Origin: Lentisphaerota bacterium
Lineage (GTDB): Bacteria; Verrucomicrobiota; Lentisphaeria; Victivallales; Victivallaceae
Assembly (NCBI GenBank): GCA_015061725.1
Contig: SUVX01000019.1
Location: 1-57,261, forward strand
Length of the DNA: 57,261 bases
Direction: 5' to 3'
The notes beneath the pieces are model-generated. The model saw only the letters and a list, made by a program, of their open reading frames with translations. It was not told the origin of the DNA and searched no databases. Shown here piece after piece: positions 19,201-27,693 of this stretch (positions within the stretch are counted from its first letter, which is position 1; every line of letters begins with the position of its first letter). Both the position numbers and the translations under genes were made by a program.

Positions 19201-20402
19201 AAATTCACCTTTTCCGGATATCCCAGTGTCCGGATATAAGCCAATGTTGAAATACCGGCTCCGGGAGCAATTTTCTGCAACTTTTCCGCAACTTGAGAAA
19301 TAAAACTGAATTTTGTATTGGAGTAATCGGCTTCGGATTCTTCCGGAAAAAGTTTTTTGCAATCGGCGCATCTGCAGTATCCGCCGGTATCTCCGCCCTG
19401 AACCGGATAAAACCAGCTCTTGCCCGGAGTACGGGGAAGCAAATCACGATCCGTCGGATATTTTCCCAAAAAGTTGTTCCACCCTCCCAACGTATTTTTT
19501 CCGCTGTAATAAATCGCCGCTTCCTCAGCATAATAGCGCGAAGTTCCCGGTTCGGAATAGCACAACTGCGGCGGCAAATTGGCATCACCGGGATAATTCT
19601 GACGCAAAATCGCATCTATTGCATGATATTTGCCGTTGAACCCCTTGGCAAAAAGCTCCGGACGGCGGTCTTTGAATGCCGGAGCAAGATTTTTGCTTTT
19701 TGCCCGGTTCCAATGGGCAAAATAAATACTGTACTGATTGTGGTTGGTTAAGCCGTAATACTGACACTGCCGCCATCTGTGCCGCCACAACAACAGATCC
19801 CGGGGGGAAATATCAAGAAATTTGCTGTCATCAATATAAATGTAACGGAAAGCATCCAATGGTGAAACAAAATCTTTGTTCTGTTTTCTGACCGTAAGGG
19901 TCTTGCGCTTCCGATATGTCGTTCCGGACTCATCCATATAATAAAAACGCACACCGCAGAATGATTCAAGAAAATCATACACTGCATACAAAGAACCGTT
20001 GCTGACAGAGAAAAATCCCGGAAATGTTCCGGATTTCTGATAGTCAACTTTTCTGAAGTCCGCAGTATCATGACCGGTCAGCAGTATCCGATTTTCAGAA
20101 AAACGGATACGCAAAGCCTCAAAAGGAAGTCCGGAATTCTCTCCGCCAACCTTAATGACAAGTTTGTTTTTTTCCGGAATACTGTCCGTAATGGGCAGAC
20201 GGACTCCGGTGATCAGCTGAATATGATGCTGAAGTTCAAAAGCGCCCAGCTGTGCACTCCGGGTCGCCCGCTTATCAAGCAAAATGACAGCTTCGGCTTT
20301 GCCGTTGCGGACAATGGTATAATTTTCCTCTCCCCGAATCAGCAGCGGAATAAGCGCTGCAAGCAGGAATAATATCTTGAAAAAACGAATATTTACTGAC
20401 AT
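16281..20402 (-). CDS. Secreted multidomain glycan-active protein: DUF4838, CBM9-like and PHP-like domains
   Basis: 1373 residues with a signal peptide ([18 protein letters not shown]). Residues 30-160 resemble the GH67-type N-terminal domain. A TIM-barrel-like DUF4838 region to about 580 contains [16 protein letters not shown], the usual C.C..C signature. From about 645 there is a CBM9-like domain, then another beta domain at about 840-980. From about 1009 comes a PHP-like metal-dependent domain: [30 protein letters not shown] domains bind metal clusters and act on phosphoesters; fusion to a glycosidase-like protein is odd. SD GGAG lies before the ATG, which overlaps the pseudopilin stop. 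The gene sits between pseudopilin and DUF4091 genes. Confidence 0.75.
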   Translation of the reverse strand: MSVNIRFFKILFLLAALIPLLIRGEENYTIVRNGKAEAVILLDKRATRSAQLGAFELQHHIQLITGVRLPITDSIPEKNKLVIKVGGENSGLPFEALRIRFSENRILLTGHDTADFRKVDYQKSGTFPGFFSVSNGSLYAVYDFLESFCGVRFYYMDESGTTYRKRKTLTVRKQNKDFVSPLDAFRYIYIDDSKFLDISPRDLLLWRHRWRQCQYYGLTNHNQYSIYFAHWNRAKSKNLAPAFKDRRPELFAKGFNGKYHAIDAILRQNYPGDANLPPQLCYSEPGTSRYYAEEAAIYYSGKNTLGGWNNFLGKYPTDRDLLPRTPGKSWFYPVQGGDTGGYCRCADCKKLFPEESEADYSNTKFSFISQVAEKLQKIAPGAGISTLAYIRTLGYPEKVNLPENVSVQLCLPVYSWWHPTAQKLQFSAYDKWMKNEAEKRPMTLWTYLFGPRWDARIHHSDYLPFPGVYHHAVGKMFKKFTSDGIKGWFTEVEMRYQALEAYIAARICYDPSADPEKIIDEYFKDMFGAAAPEMRAFYDELEKAYWNPANCPAQWLKNPDKVMGPRGEMRRYWTTSLHSPDINWQMGTGARMEKLDKLIRSAQKKVSTPQEKVRLERVLKYLWRPAVQGKIDYENFKIRRQTPPRMLDVFRCPDAGGDFNRIDWKKAAKITNWQKVTGGADSSRCILRLAADKKHLYLHFFDPEGHGENPLSAWTDCWEVYFTTNGTYPQYQVTLSPKAGVFSFKRIRVEEREITQPWKNGIKFSQSKVGKGWKILVSLPLADLPFNGRDMRVNFFRTRPENSIAWTAIYNRQFSAGSAYSGKLRFLPFEVEEKFFTFRRGNECGIIRDPFAGNGRAGWMDSNRGWGIKLRCGKAFPAGKYQISVNLRADVPEKYNGTLTIGLYDNKKKKTVARHGIPVEKIRGGKYRNIILGTWSCTLRSEICVSALSPVLKGSKIYIDSFEFAPVDQPAEKDTSVIPVVPLRRETRVLPRNRHPYKDMDWKNIIRVPGTTHRHTHARTQASIDYAAAQGIEFFTLSNYHPSVPLWPLAGGTKRDFIYRQRGYIHNGKFHDKEIDWNEVIAKWKHELPEDIQKQLPLRAPEKELRLPDGVLESPNAEFHAFKDVSYLVHVCAPGSTFSAGHFDLRNKFKLKEHGFFPGCRIPWKEAFKLMLERLIIPDGGGITINHPSWSYLRHELMLEMLDFDPRVLGIEVYNHSSGEADHNAWSEAHWDRILATGRQCFGFFVPDHPGANPVWHGRNIMLVKERTAEACLRAMRQGNWYGAINNRPLCFTRIEFKADVLTAETDKKAVLLVISAQGVVKRVVGTKITFKVDDQSRGKHVFLRVTAGEYHAPVSDPQKLFSQPFMLLPEEK

Positions 20403-21403
20403 TTTTTGAACTCCAGATTTTGAGTATAATACATAAGATTATCAGAAATGAATTTAATATCCCCGATGGCAAGATCGGCTTTATATTTTCCCGGCTGACC
20501 GTTTTCGACATGACCATCGGCGTACATCAGATTTATCGAACCGTTATGCCGGGCGTGAACGGCGCCGTTTCCGGCAGTTTTATTGTTGACATAAATGTAG
20601 TAATACTGCGAAGTCCCCCAAGTAGAGTTATTGACAATGATCGAATCGGCACTCAAAATGTTTTTGGAACTGCGTTTCATTCTGGTGAAGTTGATGAAAG
20701 AGTAATTGCTGTCACTGCCGTTGAGATTGTAGTAGTAATCCGGAAGATAGTACGGGGAACCGGCTGAGTTGAGATTATCCAGAAGTCCGTAACAAACCTT
20801 TACCCGTTCTCTGCCAACAGAACGGTAGGTCTCCGGGACGGTATCAAGTCCGAGCGAGGGACAGCGTGTCATGCCATCATCGATGAATTTTCCGTCAATA
20901 ATACCGTAAAGCCAACCGGGATCTTTGCTCCGGATGGTGTTGAGTGAATCTTTGTATCGAGTCTGGTAACGGTTATTGTATGCATCCGCATAACTTAAGA
21001 TCGCCAGCATAACCTGTTTCTGCTGACTGACACAATTCGCAGTTCTGCCGCGTTCTCTTGCCTGCTGCAAAGCCGGCATAAGCATCCCTGCAAGGATTGC
21101 AATGATCGCAATCACAACCAGCAGTTCTATGAGAGTAAAGGGGCTTGATGCGAGGGGAAAAGACAACTTATTTTCACGAGAAAAAGCCGCGCGTCGGCAC
21201 CGGAAAACTTCTTTTTCCCTCACGCTCCCCTTTTCTTTCAAAAAAAGCGGTAAAGTTTTTGCTGACGCAAAAACAGTTTTGAGTTTGCGGCAATATTGAG
21301 CAGTCAGTACCAGCAGTTCTGTCAGCAAAAATGATACTCGAGTGCAGGTTTGAAGGTGTGAAGTGCGCCATGCAATATTATGATGTTTTTGAATAGTTGA
21401 CAT
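20393..21403 (-). CDS. Prepilin-type N-terminal cleavage/methylation protein with H-x9-DG motif and long leader
   Basis: 336 residues. The type IV prepilin/pseudopilin motif [20 protein letters not shown] starts near residue 87, followed by [15 protein letters not shown]. The C-terminal [12 protein letters not shown] is the H-x9-DG signature of pseudopilin-like proteins abundant in PVC bacteria. The ATG at 21403 (MSTIQKHHN) is preceded by AGGAG at 8 bases. The leader before the cleavage site is about 86 residues, far longer than the usual 5-30. It contains a second, degenerate motif [15 protein letters not shown] and a basic stretch. The DNA of this leader holds inverted repeats (21256-21266 with 21321-21331). 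Coupled to FAD oxidoreductase upstream and DUF4838 gene downstream. Role unknown, possibly surface display. Confidence 0.85.
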   Translation of the reverse strand: MSTIQKHHNIAWRTSHLQTCTRVSFLLTELLVLTAQYCRKLKTVFASAKTLPLFLKEKGSVREKEVFRCRRAAFSRENKLSFPLASSPFTLIELLVVIAIIAILAGMLMPALQQARERGRTANCVSQQKQVMLAILSYADAYNNRYQTRYKDSLNTIRSKDPGWLYGIIDGKFIDDGMTRCPSLGLDTVPETYRSVGRERVKVCYGLLDNLNSAGSPYYLPDYYYNLNGSDSNYSFINFTRMKRSSKNILSADSIIVNNSTWGTSQYYYIYVNNKTAGNGAVHARHNGSINLMYADGHVENGQPGKYKADLAIGDIKFISDNLMYYTQNLEFKKCQ

Positions 21404-21422
21404 AATGAAATTCTCCTGCTTT

Positions 21423-22586
21423 TTATTGTGCATTGGCGATATGTAAGATGCCGCCATTTTCAACCAGTTTATTCTGAAGTTCCCTGACCGGCAAATCAAC
21501 CGGATCGATTCCCTGTTCGCAGGCAAGAGCTGCCGCAGTACCAGCCGCCTCTCCGGTCATGGCGGCAGCGGGAATCACCCGGAAAATCTCCCATGCCTCC
21601 CCGGAAGCATTGATGCAACGACCGGCAGCAAGAGCTCCCCGGACTTTTTCCGGCAGCAATGCCCAGTATGGAGTTTCCCACGATGGAGCCATCTGACGCC
21701 AATCAGCTGCAACGCCGACAGAGTCAGCAACAGCAACTCCGGCAAAACCATCTCTGATTTCCGCCATTCCGGCAATCCGGGCTATTTTGCGGAGCTGTAC
21801 CATTCCCGGCAGATGCAGGGGATAACATTTTTTACGCCGTTCAGGCGGCAACCGGTCATAATAAGAACGGATCACCTCATATTGCCGCTTTAAAAATTTC
21901 CGGACGGCATCAGCTGTCAAAACTTCATCAGCTGTCCCAGCTGGCGTGTTATCGCGGACAACCTGAATATGGATATCGTCAGAAAAATGATAACGGCTCT
22001 GAGACTGTTCGTTGAATTCCATAAACCACGGTGAAACATAATTGCTTTCAGAAAAACACGCAGCACCCGCCATCCGGAGCAGATATGCTCCTCCGGTGGC
22101 ATCAATGAAACAATCAGCCGTCACCGGTTCTCTTTCTGTTCCACAAAACAATTCTATTTCAGACAACCGTTTTTGTCCGTCACAGCGCGCAGAGATGACA
22201 GTCGTATCAAGAAACAATTCAACGCCGCTGTCCTGAAGCATTTTTTCAAGCGTAAGTTCATAACCGGCAGGAGAAAAGCAGCAAAGGCAACGTTCTCCCG
22301 GGTGTCCGCAATTTCCATCAGCAGAACCTCCCCAGCGTTCACGCAGAGAAAACGGACCGTACTCCTGACATTTTCTTAAAAGTTCTCCGGCGATACCGGA
22401 AGTTACGATCCGGTTGTTTTCATCGCTCACCGGAAGATAAATATAAATCAATCCGGATGTTGCCAACCCTCCCGGTACTGATTGTTTTTCCACCAGAAGA
22501 ACCTTTTTTTCCTGACGGGAGGCAGCAAGCGCAGCTGCAACGCCGGCAATACCGCCGCCGCAGACAACAATATCCCAATGTTTCAT
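21423..22586 (-). CDS. FAD-dependent oxidoreductase (FAD_oxidored type)
   Basis: 387 residues. The dinucleotide-binding start [21 protein letters not shown] and [12 protein letters not shown], then the second FAD contact [16 protein letters not shown], place it in the large PVC/Bacteroidetes family of flavoproteins often encoded with glycan-degradation genes. No signal peptide is seen. First gene of the minus-strand operon, with a TTGCCG-17-TATATT promoter about 40 bases upstream and AraC-type operators just beyond. The reaction is unknown; oxidation of a sugar or a released product is a guess from context. Confidence 0.8.
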   Translation of the reverse strand: MKHWDIVVCGGGIAGVAAALAASRQEKKVLLVEKQSVPGGLATSGLIYIYLPVSDENNRIVTSGIAGELLRKCQEYGPFSLRERWGGSADGNCGHPGERCLCCFSPAGYELTLEKMLQDSGVELFLDTTVISARCDGQKRLSEIELFCGTEREPVTADCFIDATGGAYLLRMAGAACFSESNYVSPWFMEFNEQSQSRYHFSDDIHIQVVRDNTPAGTADEVLTADAVRKFLKRQYEVIRSYYDRLPPERRKKCYPLHLPGMVQLRKIARIAGMAEIRDGFAGVAVADSVGVAADWRQMAPSWETPYWALLPEKVRGALAAGRCINASGEAWEIFRVIPAAAMTGEAAGTAAALACEQGIDPVDLPVRELQNKLVENGGILHIANAQ

Positions 22587-22626
22587 AAAAATCCCCGCTA
22601 AATGTTTAAAGTTTGTGTTTCTGTTA

Positions 22627-22655
22627 AATATAATCGTGAAATACTCTTACGGCAA
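22627..22655 (-). promoter_or_regulatory. Promoter of the FAD-pseudopilin-DUF4838-DUF4091 operon
   Basis: Minus strand: TTGCCG (22655-22650), 17-base spacer, TATATT (22632-22627). The two operator copies begin 7 bases upstream of the -35 box, the normal place for an AraC-family activator. Confidence 0.65.
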
Positions 22656-22661
22656 GGTTGA

Positions 22662-22698
22662 ATCGTATCAAATAAAAATACATGTATCGTATCAAATA
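22662..22698. promoter_or_regulatory. Direct-repeat operator for the divergent AraC regulator
   Basis: ATCGTATCAAATA occurs at 22662-22674 and again at 22686-22698, exactly 24 bases apart and so near two helical turns on one DNA face. An inverted core copy, TTGATAC, lies at 22746-22752 and overlaps the -10 box of the regulator's own promoter. This layout suggests activation of the operon and autoregulation. Confidence 0.65.
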
Positions 22699-22718
22699 CA
22701 TTTTTATAATTTTGCGAT

Positions 22719-22747
22719 TTGCATCAGCAGAGAAACTGTGCTATATT
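22719..22747 (+). promoter_or_regulatory. Promoter of the AraC regulator at 22778
   Basis: TTGCAT (22719-22724), 17-base spacer, TATATT (22742-22747). The start near 22754 gives a leader of about 24 bases. The TTGATAC core at 22746-22752 overlaps the -10 box. Confidence 0.6.
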
Positions 22748-22777
22748 GATACAACATATTGAAAAGGAAAATGTAAG

Positions 22778-23629
22778 ATGGAATGGAAAAGCCCTGATCT
22801 TCACCATTTGCCCCGACAGACGGATTTTCCGCTGAAAATAGCAGGAGCGTATTACTGCAATGACAGTATCTTTGCCCGGCAAAGACATGTCGTTTCGCGT
22901 TACGAAATCTGTATCAGACTCGATAATTATCCGGATATCTGCCGTGATCTGGTTGATGGAGAACCTATGAATATCCCGTTTCCCAATGCCATATTCAAAA
23001 CACCGGAAATGGAAACTGTCATATCAGATCCCCGTCCCCGCAACACGATTTCATTTTGGTATCCTCCTGAACAGGCAGAGCTTCTGCGTAGCTGGGGATT
23101 TTTTCCGGCAGAAAAATTCTGGTCCATCACGCTCGAAGACAACCTTTCAAAGTTGATTTCCCGTTTCAGACATCTGTTGATCTGCTACACATCAGGAAAT
23201 ATGATTGACCAGTTGGATTGGGTCTGTTTTCAAATTCTGCGGGAATTGATTTTTGCATTGCAGACGCCAGTCCCCGAAAACAAACAAAACCGGCTGGAAG
23301 AAGCGGCGCTTTATCTGCAGCATCACTACGACCGCAGAATAAACTGTGATACTGTCGCAGCAAAATTCGGATTTTCACATGCGACATTTTTCAGGCAGTG
23401 GAAAACGCACTTTTCAATCTCTCCGCAGGAGTACCTGCGACGGCATCGACTGATAATTGCGGCACACAGACTCGGACAGAGCTCTCTACCGGTTGCAGAT
23501 ATCGTAAAAGAAATACACTATGCCAGCCTGACAGCATTTCACCGCGACTTCAAAAATCACTTTGGAGTCACCCCTGCAGCATTCCGCCGTTCCCAAGTTC
23601 TTTCTGAAAAGCTCCCTGCTGAAAAATAA
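22778..23629 (+). CDS. AraC-family transcriptional regulator
   Basis: 283 residues. The N-terminal 180 residues are a sensor of unclear fold. The C-terminal 100 residues carry two helix-turn-helix units (INCDTVAAKFGFSHATFFRQW and LPVADIVKEIHYASLTAFHR) and the closing HFGVTPAAFRRS typical of AraC/XylS. AAGGA lies 9 bases before the ATG. It is divergent from the FAD/DUF4838 operon, and the direct-repeat operators lie between them, so it very probably controls that operon. The inducer is unknown, presumably a glycan product. Confidence 0.9.
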   Translation: MEWKSPDLHHLPRQTDFPLKIAGAYYCNDSIFARQRHVVSRYEICIRLDNYPDICRDLVDGEPMNIPFPNAIFKTPEMETVISDPRPRNTISFWYPPEQAELLRSWGFFPAEKFWSITLEDNLSKLISRFRHLLICYTSGNMIDQLDWVCFQILRELIFALQTPVPENKQNRLEEAALYLQHHYDRRINCDTVAAKFGFSHATFFRQWKTHFSISPQEYLRRHRLIIAAHRLGQSSLPVADIVKEIHYASLTAFHRDFKNHFGVTPAAFRRSQVLSEKLPAEK

Positions 23630-23666
23630 GTCAACAGCAGCGGGCTAATCATTCTGAAAAAGAAAT

Positions 23667-23696
23667 GGTCTGCGGCAGATTTTTTTGCTGCAGACC
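23667..23696. terminator. Bidirectional terminator
   Basis: GGTCTGC (23667-23673) pairs with GCAGACC (23690-23696), with inner GGCA/TGCT pairing around a T-rich loop. T-rich sequence follows on both strands. It separates the convergent AraC and M28/AAC(3) genes. Confidence 0.7.
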
Positions 23697-23715
23697 GTTT
23701 TATTTCAGCACCGGA

Positions 23716-26151
23716 TCAATGTCTGTATTTACTGCAGAAGAGACAGTCGGGACTGTCGCAGAGCAGCACATCGGGATCTTCGCGGAAAAGTTCCATACCG
23801 GTATCGTGCAGTTCGTTGATGTCGATCATGTGCAGTTTTGCCATACCGAAAGGAACTTCGGCAATACGCAGACCTCTGGCAACTGCGCGCTGATAGAACT
23901 TGCAGTTCTCAGCATCAGCACGGTAGAAGTCACGGTGTCCGGGCAGATGCTGATCAATGGTGACGATTTCATCGGAGCCATCCTCACGGTGGATTTTGCA
24001 AACCGCGCGTTCGAGGAAGTTGGACTTGGCTTCGGTCTCCAGATAGTGCAGGAAAGTGGTCGGCGCAAGACCGGAACCGATGAAAAGAATTTTACCGCCA
24101 AGTTCCATCGCTTTACCCATGGGAGAACTTGCAGACGCAGGCGGTTCTGTTTCACCGTGGGCGGAAACACAGTATTCAGCTTTTGCACCGATTCCAGCCC
24201 AGGAATGGGTGGCGTGTTTGCTTCTGACCGCGCCGGGGAATTTTTCAAGCAGAACCTTGGAAATCTCTCCGGTCCAGATCTGGGAGAGGTCTTTGGGATC
24301 ATGGGGACGGTAATTCCAGCCTCTGTTCAAGCCGCCGAGATAGATGTACGGACGGGTGAAAGAGGTGAAGAGTGCCGTTCCGCCCTCACCGATGGCATTA
24401 CGGATACCGTTGATGATACCTTCGGCTCCGTTCTCAAAGTAACCGCACTTGGAAACGGACGCATGAACCAGAAGAACATCATTTTCTTTGATTCCCAGTT
24501 CTTTCAGAGCATCTGCCAGCATGTCAGAGGTGAGAGCCGTGCGTTTGACCGCTTCAATGTAACCGTAATCGGCAAGATAGTTGAGTGCGCTCAAATACTT
24601 TTTGATATTGCTGTCGGTAATGGTGGTCTGACGTTCAGCTTCAGCCTCCATAATGACTTGTTCCAAATCTTTTTTGCCGTCCAGACGTGAAAGTACACTT
24701 TCAAAAGGTCCGTAAATCACGCCGTCGGGCAGACTGCGGCGTTTGTCGGCGGGAACACGCACCTGACTGTGCGGCAGTCCGACAAGAGTCCGCTTGAACA
24801 CCTGCTTGGCGGCATGGGCGCGCCAGGGGGTATCCTGCTTGACAAGTTCAAGTTCCGGAAGCGGAGCCGCTTCTCCGGTAAAGAAAATCGTTTTGTAAGC
24901 CCAGAGAGCAACCAGGGAAACGTATTTTGCAAAAACGTCCTGATCCATGAAGTCCTCACGGAGCTGAATAGTGCTGTGCCAATAATGTTTCTCACCGCCC
25001 CACATGAACCACATGGTGGGAACGCCGGTGGTGGAGTCAGACAGAAACATATCATCAAATCCCTGCGGCGGCATAAGTTCGGTTTCAGGAGAACCCTCAA
25101 AGCCCGCAGCGATCTCTTTGAGTACATCAATACCGTGGAACGGGATCGTGGTAACCGGCGGCGTCAGGCGGCAGAAATCTCCCGGCATAACCGGCAGGGA
25201 GTCAATATTGGCACCGCCGATGACTTTGCCCTTGAAGTTGGCATGGAATGCGGCAAATCCGTAAAGTTCCATGGCAAAAACCAGACGCAGGGAGTATTCG
25301 GGCGTTTCGCCGCGTTCAAGAATCCTCCGTGCAATTTCAATACCGGCGGTAATGCCGTTGGAGTCATCATTGAGCAAAGGTTCGTAAGCATGGGCAAGGA
25401 TCCAGACCTCTTCCTGACGTTTACCGGGAATCAGGGCGGTAACGGCGGGAAGTTCTCCGGCATAACGTCTGCCGTCACACTCGACTTTGGCTTTCAAAAC
25501 ACCCTTGTTCGCCATCTGACGGATTTTATCACCGTATTTCAGGGAAACAGAAAATCCGATAAAATCCCTGTCTTCTGCCGTCACATGCCAATCGCCGCTG
25601 TCAGAACAGGCATTGACCCACTGAATGGCATCAACGTCATCGTAACGGACAGTCAGAAAATCAGAAATAATACCGCGTCCGCCAAGATCGAGAATCGGTT
25701 TGAGAACCGGTTTGCGCGGCCAGGTATTGGATTCAAGCATGACCAGCGCACCTTTGGGGTCTTCTCCGGCAAGGAACTGCTGTTCAGTGATGATACGCAT
25801 GACTTCACCGCCCGGCGCCGTCGCAACAGAACCCTTGATCAAATGGAAGGGGTGTTCGTTGTAATCAGCGACGACGGTTTCATCTTTATCGCAAAGGGTA
25901 AGTTTTCCGACTGTGGCATCCCAGGCGATCGGCATTTTCTTATCTTCGTAAGAGGTCACACCGTCAGCGGGAACGGTCACAATTTCAGCATTGGGAATAT
26001 TATATTTTTTTAATTCAGCAAGAATATGCTCCGCCGCCATACGGTAATGACGGAAAGTCTGCCCCTGTTCAATGCGGCACAACTCTTTGGTTCTTTTGAC
26101 AAGATCATTGCCGTCAATCCGGCTGCGGAAATACCGATACAACTCTTTCAT
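23716..26151 (-). CDS. Fusion of an M28/DUF4910-like peptidase and an AAC(3)-family acetyltransferase domain
   Basis: 811 residues, no signal peptide. Residues 1-430 look like a DUF4910/M28 metallopeptidase: a PA-like insert, then AHAYEPLLNDDSNG, LVFAMELYG and EKHYWHSTIQ as probable zinc ligands. A winged-helix-like linker follows (about 480-545). Residues 550-811 match the antibiotic N-acetyltransferase AAC(3)/YokD family: LLVHASVSKCGYFENGAEGI, GGTALFTSF, THSWAGIGAKAEY and SPMGKAMELGGKILFIG. The latter family uses acetyl-CoA to modify amino groups of aminoglycosides or, in relatives, cellular amines. A single gene joins both, suggesting hydrolysis and acetylation of the same amine-bearing substrate. 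Gene boundaries are clear; the substrate is not. Confidence 0.75.
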   Translation of the reverse strand: MKELYRYFRSRIDGNDLVKRTKELCRIEQGQTFRHYRMAAEHILAELKKYNIPNAEIVTVPADGVTSYEDKKMPIAWDATVGKLTLCDKDETVVADYNEHPFHLIKGSVATAPGGEVMRIITEQQFLAGEDPKGALVMLESNTWPRKPVLKPILDLGGRGIISDFLTVRYDDVDAIQWVNACSDSGDWHVTAEDRDFIGFSVSLKYGDKIRQMANKGVLKAKVECDGRRYAGELPAVTALIPGKRQEEVWILAHAYEPLLNDDSNGITAGIEIARRILERGETPEYSLRLVFAMELYGFAAFHANFKGKVIGGANIDSLPVMPGDFCRLTPPVTTIPFHGIDVLKEIAAGFEGSPETELMPPQGFDDMFLSDSTTGVPTMWFMWGGEKHYWHSTIQLREDFMDQDVFAKYVSLVALWAYKTIFFTGEAAPLPELELVKQDTPWRAHAAKQVFKRTLVGLPHSQVRVPADKRRSLPDGVIYGPFESVLSRLDGKKDLEQVIMEAEAERQTTITDSNIKKYLSALNYLADYGYIEAVKRTALTSDMLADALKELGIKENDVLLVHASVSKCGYFENGAEGIINGIRNAIGEGGTALFTSFTRPYIYLGGLNRGWNYRPHDPKDLSQIWTGEISKVLLEKFPGAVRSKHATHSWAGIGAKAEYCVSAHGETEPPASASSPMGKAMELGGKILFIGSGLAPTTFLHYLETEAKSNFLERAVCKIHREDGSDEIVTIDQHLPGHRDFYRADAENCKFYQRAVARGLRIAEVPFGMAKLHMIDINELHDTGMELFREDPDVLLCDSPDCLFCSKYRH

Positions 26152-26311
26152 AAACTCACACTCCCTTTCACATGATTTTTTTGAAAGCAGTCAAAAATAC
26201 ACCTGCTGTATAAAATGCCATAGAACGCAGATTTTTCAAGTAAATTCCCGTCTAAACAGAGCAATTTTGACAGGCAAATATAAATTTTCTGAAAATTCCG
26301 GTCATTTCTCT

Positions 26312-26339
26312 TTGACTTTTTCAAAAAAAGGTATATCTT
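26312..26339 (+). promoter_or_regulatory. Promoter of the candidate small RNA / M20 leader
   Basis: TTGACT (26312-26317), 16-base spacer, TATCTT (26334-26339). The predicted start at about 26345 coincides with the first base of the folded RNA described next. Confidence 0.55.
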
Positions 26340-26344
26340 TATAA

Positions 26345-26446
26345 CCAGAGAGCAGGTTAATCTCGGAACAAGATTTTCATCGGGTCCTCTTTTGGGCTTA
26401 TTTTTTTGTGTTGGTGCGAGATATTCATCCCTGCTTTCTTTTTTTA
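26345..26446 (+). ncRNA. Candidate rod-shaped small RNA or structured leader
   Basis: Right after the promoter, AGAGAGCAGG (26347-26356) pairs with CCTGCTTTCT (26430-26439; one G-U), which is followed immediately by TTTTTT. Nested inside is ATCTCG (26360-26365) with CGAGAT (26417-26422), then AACA with TGTT (26367-26370 with 26409-26412), then GTCC with GGGC (26384-26387 with 26394-26397). The 5' end thus folds onto the 3' end just before a U tract, as in a discrete RNA of about 100 nt. Alternatively it is a regulated leader of the M20 gene, 90 bases downstream. I recognise no known RNA family in it. Confidence 0.45.
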
Positions 26447-26535
26447 AATACTTTTTTCCGACAGGGGGATTCAGTTATTCATTATATGCGTTCCGGACAA
26501 CCGGAGCAATATTTCAAGCAGAAAGATTTGTTTTT

Positions 26536-27690
26536 ATGGAACATGTTGAAAAAATTTATCCGGGCGTCGTTGCTCTGCGCCGCAAACTGCATCAAACGCC
26601 GGAAATCGCCGGAAAAGAATTCAAAACTCAGGCAACGATTCTTGATTACATAAAAGATCTGCCCCTTGAAATTCATCCTCCTTACCTTGAAACCGATGTG
26701 GTTGCCATGCTCAAAGGCGGCAAAGGTGACGGTCCCAACGTCACTCTCAGAGCCGATATTGATGCACTTGGACTTCCTGAAAATACAGGTGCGGAATTTT
26801 CTTCTCAAATTCCCGGCATGATGCACGCTTGCGGACACGATATCCATACTGCCATGCTCGCAGGAGCCGCAAGAATTCTTTCTGAAATGAAAGATGAACT
26901 TAAAGGCACAGTCCGTTTCGTCTGGCAGCCGGGAGAAGAATGTGTTGCCATGGGTAAACAGCTTGTTGAAGCCGGAGCCATTGACAATCCTCTTCCCGAC
27001 AGAATGACCGCCATTCACGTTTGTCCCGGACTGCCCGTCGGCACAATTGCCCTGAAATACGGCGCGATCATGGCTTCAAGCACACACTTTAAAGTGACCG
27101 TCAAGGGTAAAAGCGGACACGGCAGTGCGCCGTTCAAGTCCGTAAGCCCCATCATTGCCGCCGCTGCGATGATTACGGACTTGCAGCAAATCATTCCCAA
27201 CCGCATTGATCCCCAGAATGCCGCGGTTTTGAGTTTCGGCATTTTCAAATCCGGAGCCAGCGACAACGTCATTCCCGACGAAGCCGTCTTTGCCGGAAGT
27301 ATCCGCGCTCTGGATATGAAAACCGCACATCTGGTGGCGGATTCTCTGGTTGAAATCTGCGAAGGTCTGGCAAAAGCCTATAAAGTGGAAGTTTCTTTTG
27401 ACATCAACTTCAGTTACAATGTCACTCATAACGACAAAGAACAAACTGATATTGCCGCAAAAGTTGCGAAAAGATCAGATATTCCCGTTGTCTGGCTTGA
27501 AAAGGCATCCATGGGCGGAGAGGATTTCTGTTACTTCCTTGAAAAAGCCCCGGGCGTCTACATCCGTCTCGGAGCAGGTGAGGATCAGCCCCCGCTGCAC
27601 AACAGCAAACTGCTGCCTCCTGAAGAGATGATGAAATACGGCATCAAGTATCTGGTGGAATTCGCCCTTGATGCCTTGAAAGACAAATAA
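26536..27690 (+). CDS. M20-family amidohydrolase (hippurate hydrolase / aminoacylase type)
   Basis: 384 residues from the ATG at 26536 (MEHVEKIYPGVVALRRKLHQ). Family signs: LRRKLHQTPE at the N-terminus, LRADIDALGLPE, MHACGHDIHTAMLAGAARIL, WQPGEE, the dimerisation lid KGKSGHGSAP and GGEDFCYFLEKAPG. These bind one or two metal ions and split N-acyl amino acids or related amides in the cytosol. Upstream in-frame codons belong to the leader and are not translated in my reading. The Shine-Dalgarno is weak (GAAAGA). It is convergent with miaA, with 3 bases between stop codons. Substrate not determined. Confidence 0.88.
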   Translation: MEHVEKIYPGVVALRRKLHQTPEIAGKEFKTQATILDYIKDLPLEIHPPYLETDVVAMLKGGKGDGPNVTLRADIDALGLPENTGAEFSSQIPGMMHACGHDIHTAMLAGAARILSEMKDELKGTVRFVWQPGEECVAMGKQLVEAGAIDNPLPDRMTAIHVCPGLPVGTIALKYGAIMASSTHFKVTVKGKSGHGSAPFKSVSPIIAAAAMITDLQQIIPNRIDPQNAAVLSFGIFKSGASDNVIPDEAVFAGSIRALDMKTAHLVADSLVEICEGLAKAYKVEVSFDINFSYNVTHNDKEQTDIAAKVAKRSDIPVVWLEKASMGGEDFCYFLEKAPGVYIRLGAGEDQPPLHNSKLLPPEEMMKYGIKYLVEFALDALKDK

Positions 27691-27693
27691 ATA

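Noticed and set aside
22662..22698. CRISPR-like direct repeats
   Set aside because: Only two 13-base copies, placed beside a promoter and an AraC gene; an operator explains them. No CRISPR array was seen in the window.
23665..26013. Two long plus-strand frames (341 and 414 codons) over the M28/AAC(3) gene
   Set aside because: Both are antisense to a well-supported gene and look compositionally artificial, without domain motifs.
26392..26535. 48-codon N-terminal extension of the M20 amidohydrolase
   Set aside because: It overlaps the structured leader and its terminator-like U tract, is hydrophobic and unlike the family; the ATG at 26536 matches known N-termini.
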